A stretch of DNA of 5,780 nt from Caldifarciminota bacterium (GTDB taxonomy: Bacteria; WOR-3; Hydrothermia; WGAB01): NCBI GenBank assembly GCA_015489295.1, contig WGAB01000126.1, positions 1 to 5,780 of the forward strand, in the 5' to 3' direction. Shown here piece by piece: positions 5,393 through 5,780 of this stretch. The position numbers and the translations under genes are program-made. Each line of letters opens with the position of its first letter. Position 1 is the first letter of the stretch. The notes under the pieces were generated by a model, which was not told the DNA's origin, ran no database searches, and was given only the letters and a program-made list of their open reading frames with translations.

Positions 5393-5780
5393 ATGGAGGC
5401 CTTGAAGAGTTTGTGGCAGGTGTTTTACGAGCCCGATCGGGTGTTTGAGGAACGGGCCAGCTTCCTGTGGCCGTTTCTTTTGGGCCTTCTGCTGACGGTG
5501 CTGGCCCTCTGGCTGGTGATGCCCTTTGTCAGCCATCTGCAGCTGGAAAAGCTCAAGGAAACCATGCCCCAGCTGTCGGAGGATCCCGCACGTCTCGCGG
5601 CCTTTCAGCATCGCATGTTCCTCTACTCGCTGCTCAGCGTGATCGTGGTGTACCCCCTTAAGATCCTGCTGCAGGGCCTGGTGTTTCACGGCGTGATGCC
5701 GCTCGTGGGGGGCGAGGGGGAGTACGGCCATGCCCTGCTGGCCGTGGTGTACGGCTCCTGGATTTCCGCCGTGGGGAACC
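5393..5780 (+). CDS. YIP1-family membrane protein, N-terminal part (cut by window edge)
   Basis: The frame stays open from the ATG to the edge, giving 129 residues of a longer protein. The start MEALKSLWQVFYEPDRVFEERA followed by a WPFLLGLLL membrane segment is the usual beginning of bacterial YIP1 domains: a short amphipathic stretch with a 'P..vF' element, then the first helix. Hydrophobic segments are at about residues 24-46, 74-98 and from 112 to the edge; the loop between the first two (LEKLKETMPQLSEDPARLAAFQHR) is charged and helical. Proteins of this family usually have about five helices, so a third or more is missing. No enzymatic residues are known for the family, and its bacterial role is unclear. 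The close spacing to the permease suggests an accessory part of the same transport system. Confidence 0.75.
   Translation, partial: MEALKSLWQVFYEPDRVFEERASFLWPFLLGLLLTVLALWLVMPFVSHLQLEKLKETMPQLSEDPARLAAFQHRMFLYSLLSVIVVYPLKILLQGLVFHGVMPLVGGEGEYGHALLAVVYGSWISAVGN

Noticed and set aside
5321..5731. A 136-codon open frame on the minus strand opposite the YIP1 gene
   Set aside because: The + strand frame has a strong ribosome binding site, membrane segments and a YIP1-like N terminus, while the minus frame is His/Gln-rich mirror sequence.

Overview
This is a GC-rich bacterial window with tightly packed genes, all read on the + strand. The organism is probably a diderm (Gram-negative) bacterium: there are two exported GWxTD-domain proteins, a MacB/FtsX-type permease and an HtpX-type membrane protease. 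As far as I know, GWxTD proteins are concentrated in Acidobacteria, the Bacteroidetes/FCB assemblage and related candidate phyla, so I favour an uncultured lineage of that kind. I cannot name the species. Four of the seven genes start with GTG or TTG.

Layout. (1) 5-295: a small three-helix membrane protein of unknown function. (2) 349-3998: four overlapping genes that look like one operon. They are an HtpX-family M48 zinc metalloprotease (GTG start, good Shine-Dalgarno), a GWxTD-domain exported protein whose GTG overlaps the protease stop as GTGA, a second GWxTD-domain exported protein that starts 44 bases inside the first, and a YraN/UPF0102 nuclease-fold protein whose TTG overlaps the previous stop as TTGA. 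(3) 3999-4127: the only sizeable gap, with a short GC-rich hairpin after yraN and a promoter-like sequence just before the next gene. (4) 4128-5378: a MacB/FtsX-type ABC permease without its own ATPase domain, apparently translated from a leaderless mRNA. (5) 5393 to the right edge: the N-terminal part of a YIP1-family membrane protein, 14 bases after the permease and preceded by a strong Shine-Dalgarno.

How the genes may work together. The protease and the two GWxTD proteins are translationally coupled, which suggests co-production of a membrane quality-control protease and a pair of envelope proteins of unknown role. YraN is probably a passenger at the operon end. The permease and YIP1 genes form a second, separately transcribed unit, probably part of an envelope export system whose ATPase and adaptor lie outside the window. 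The most unusual points are the two GWxTD paralogs that both lack the signature tryptophan, their coupling to htpX, and the leaderless start of the permease gene. No RNA gene, CRISPR array, insertion sequence or phage gene was seen.
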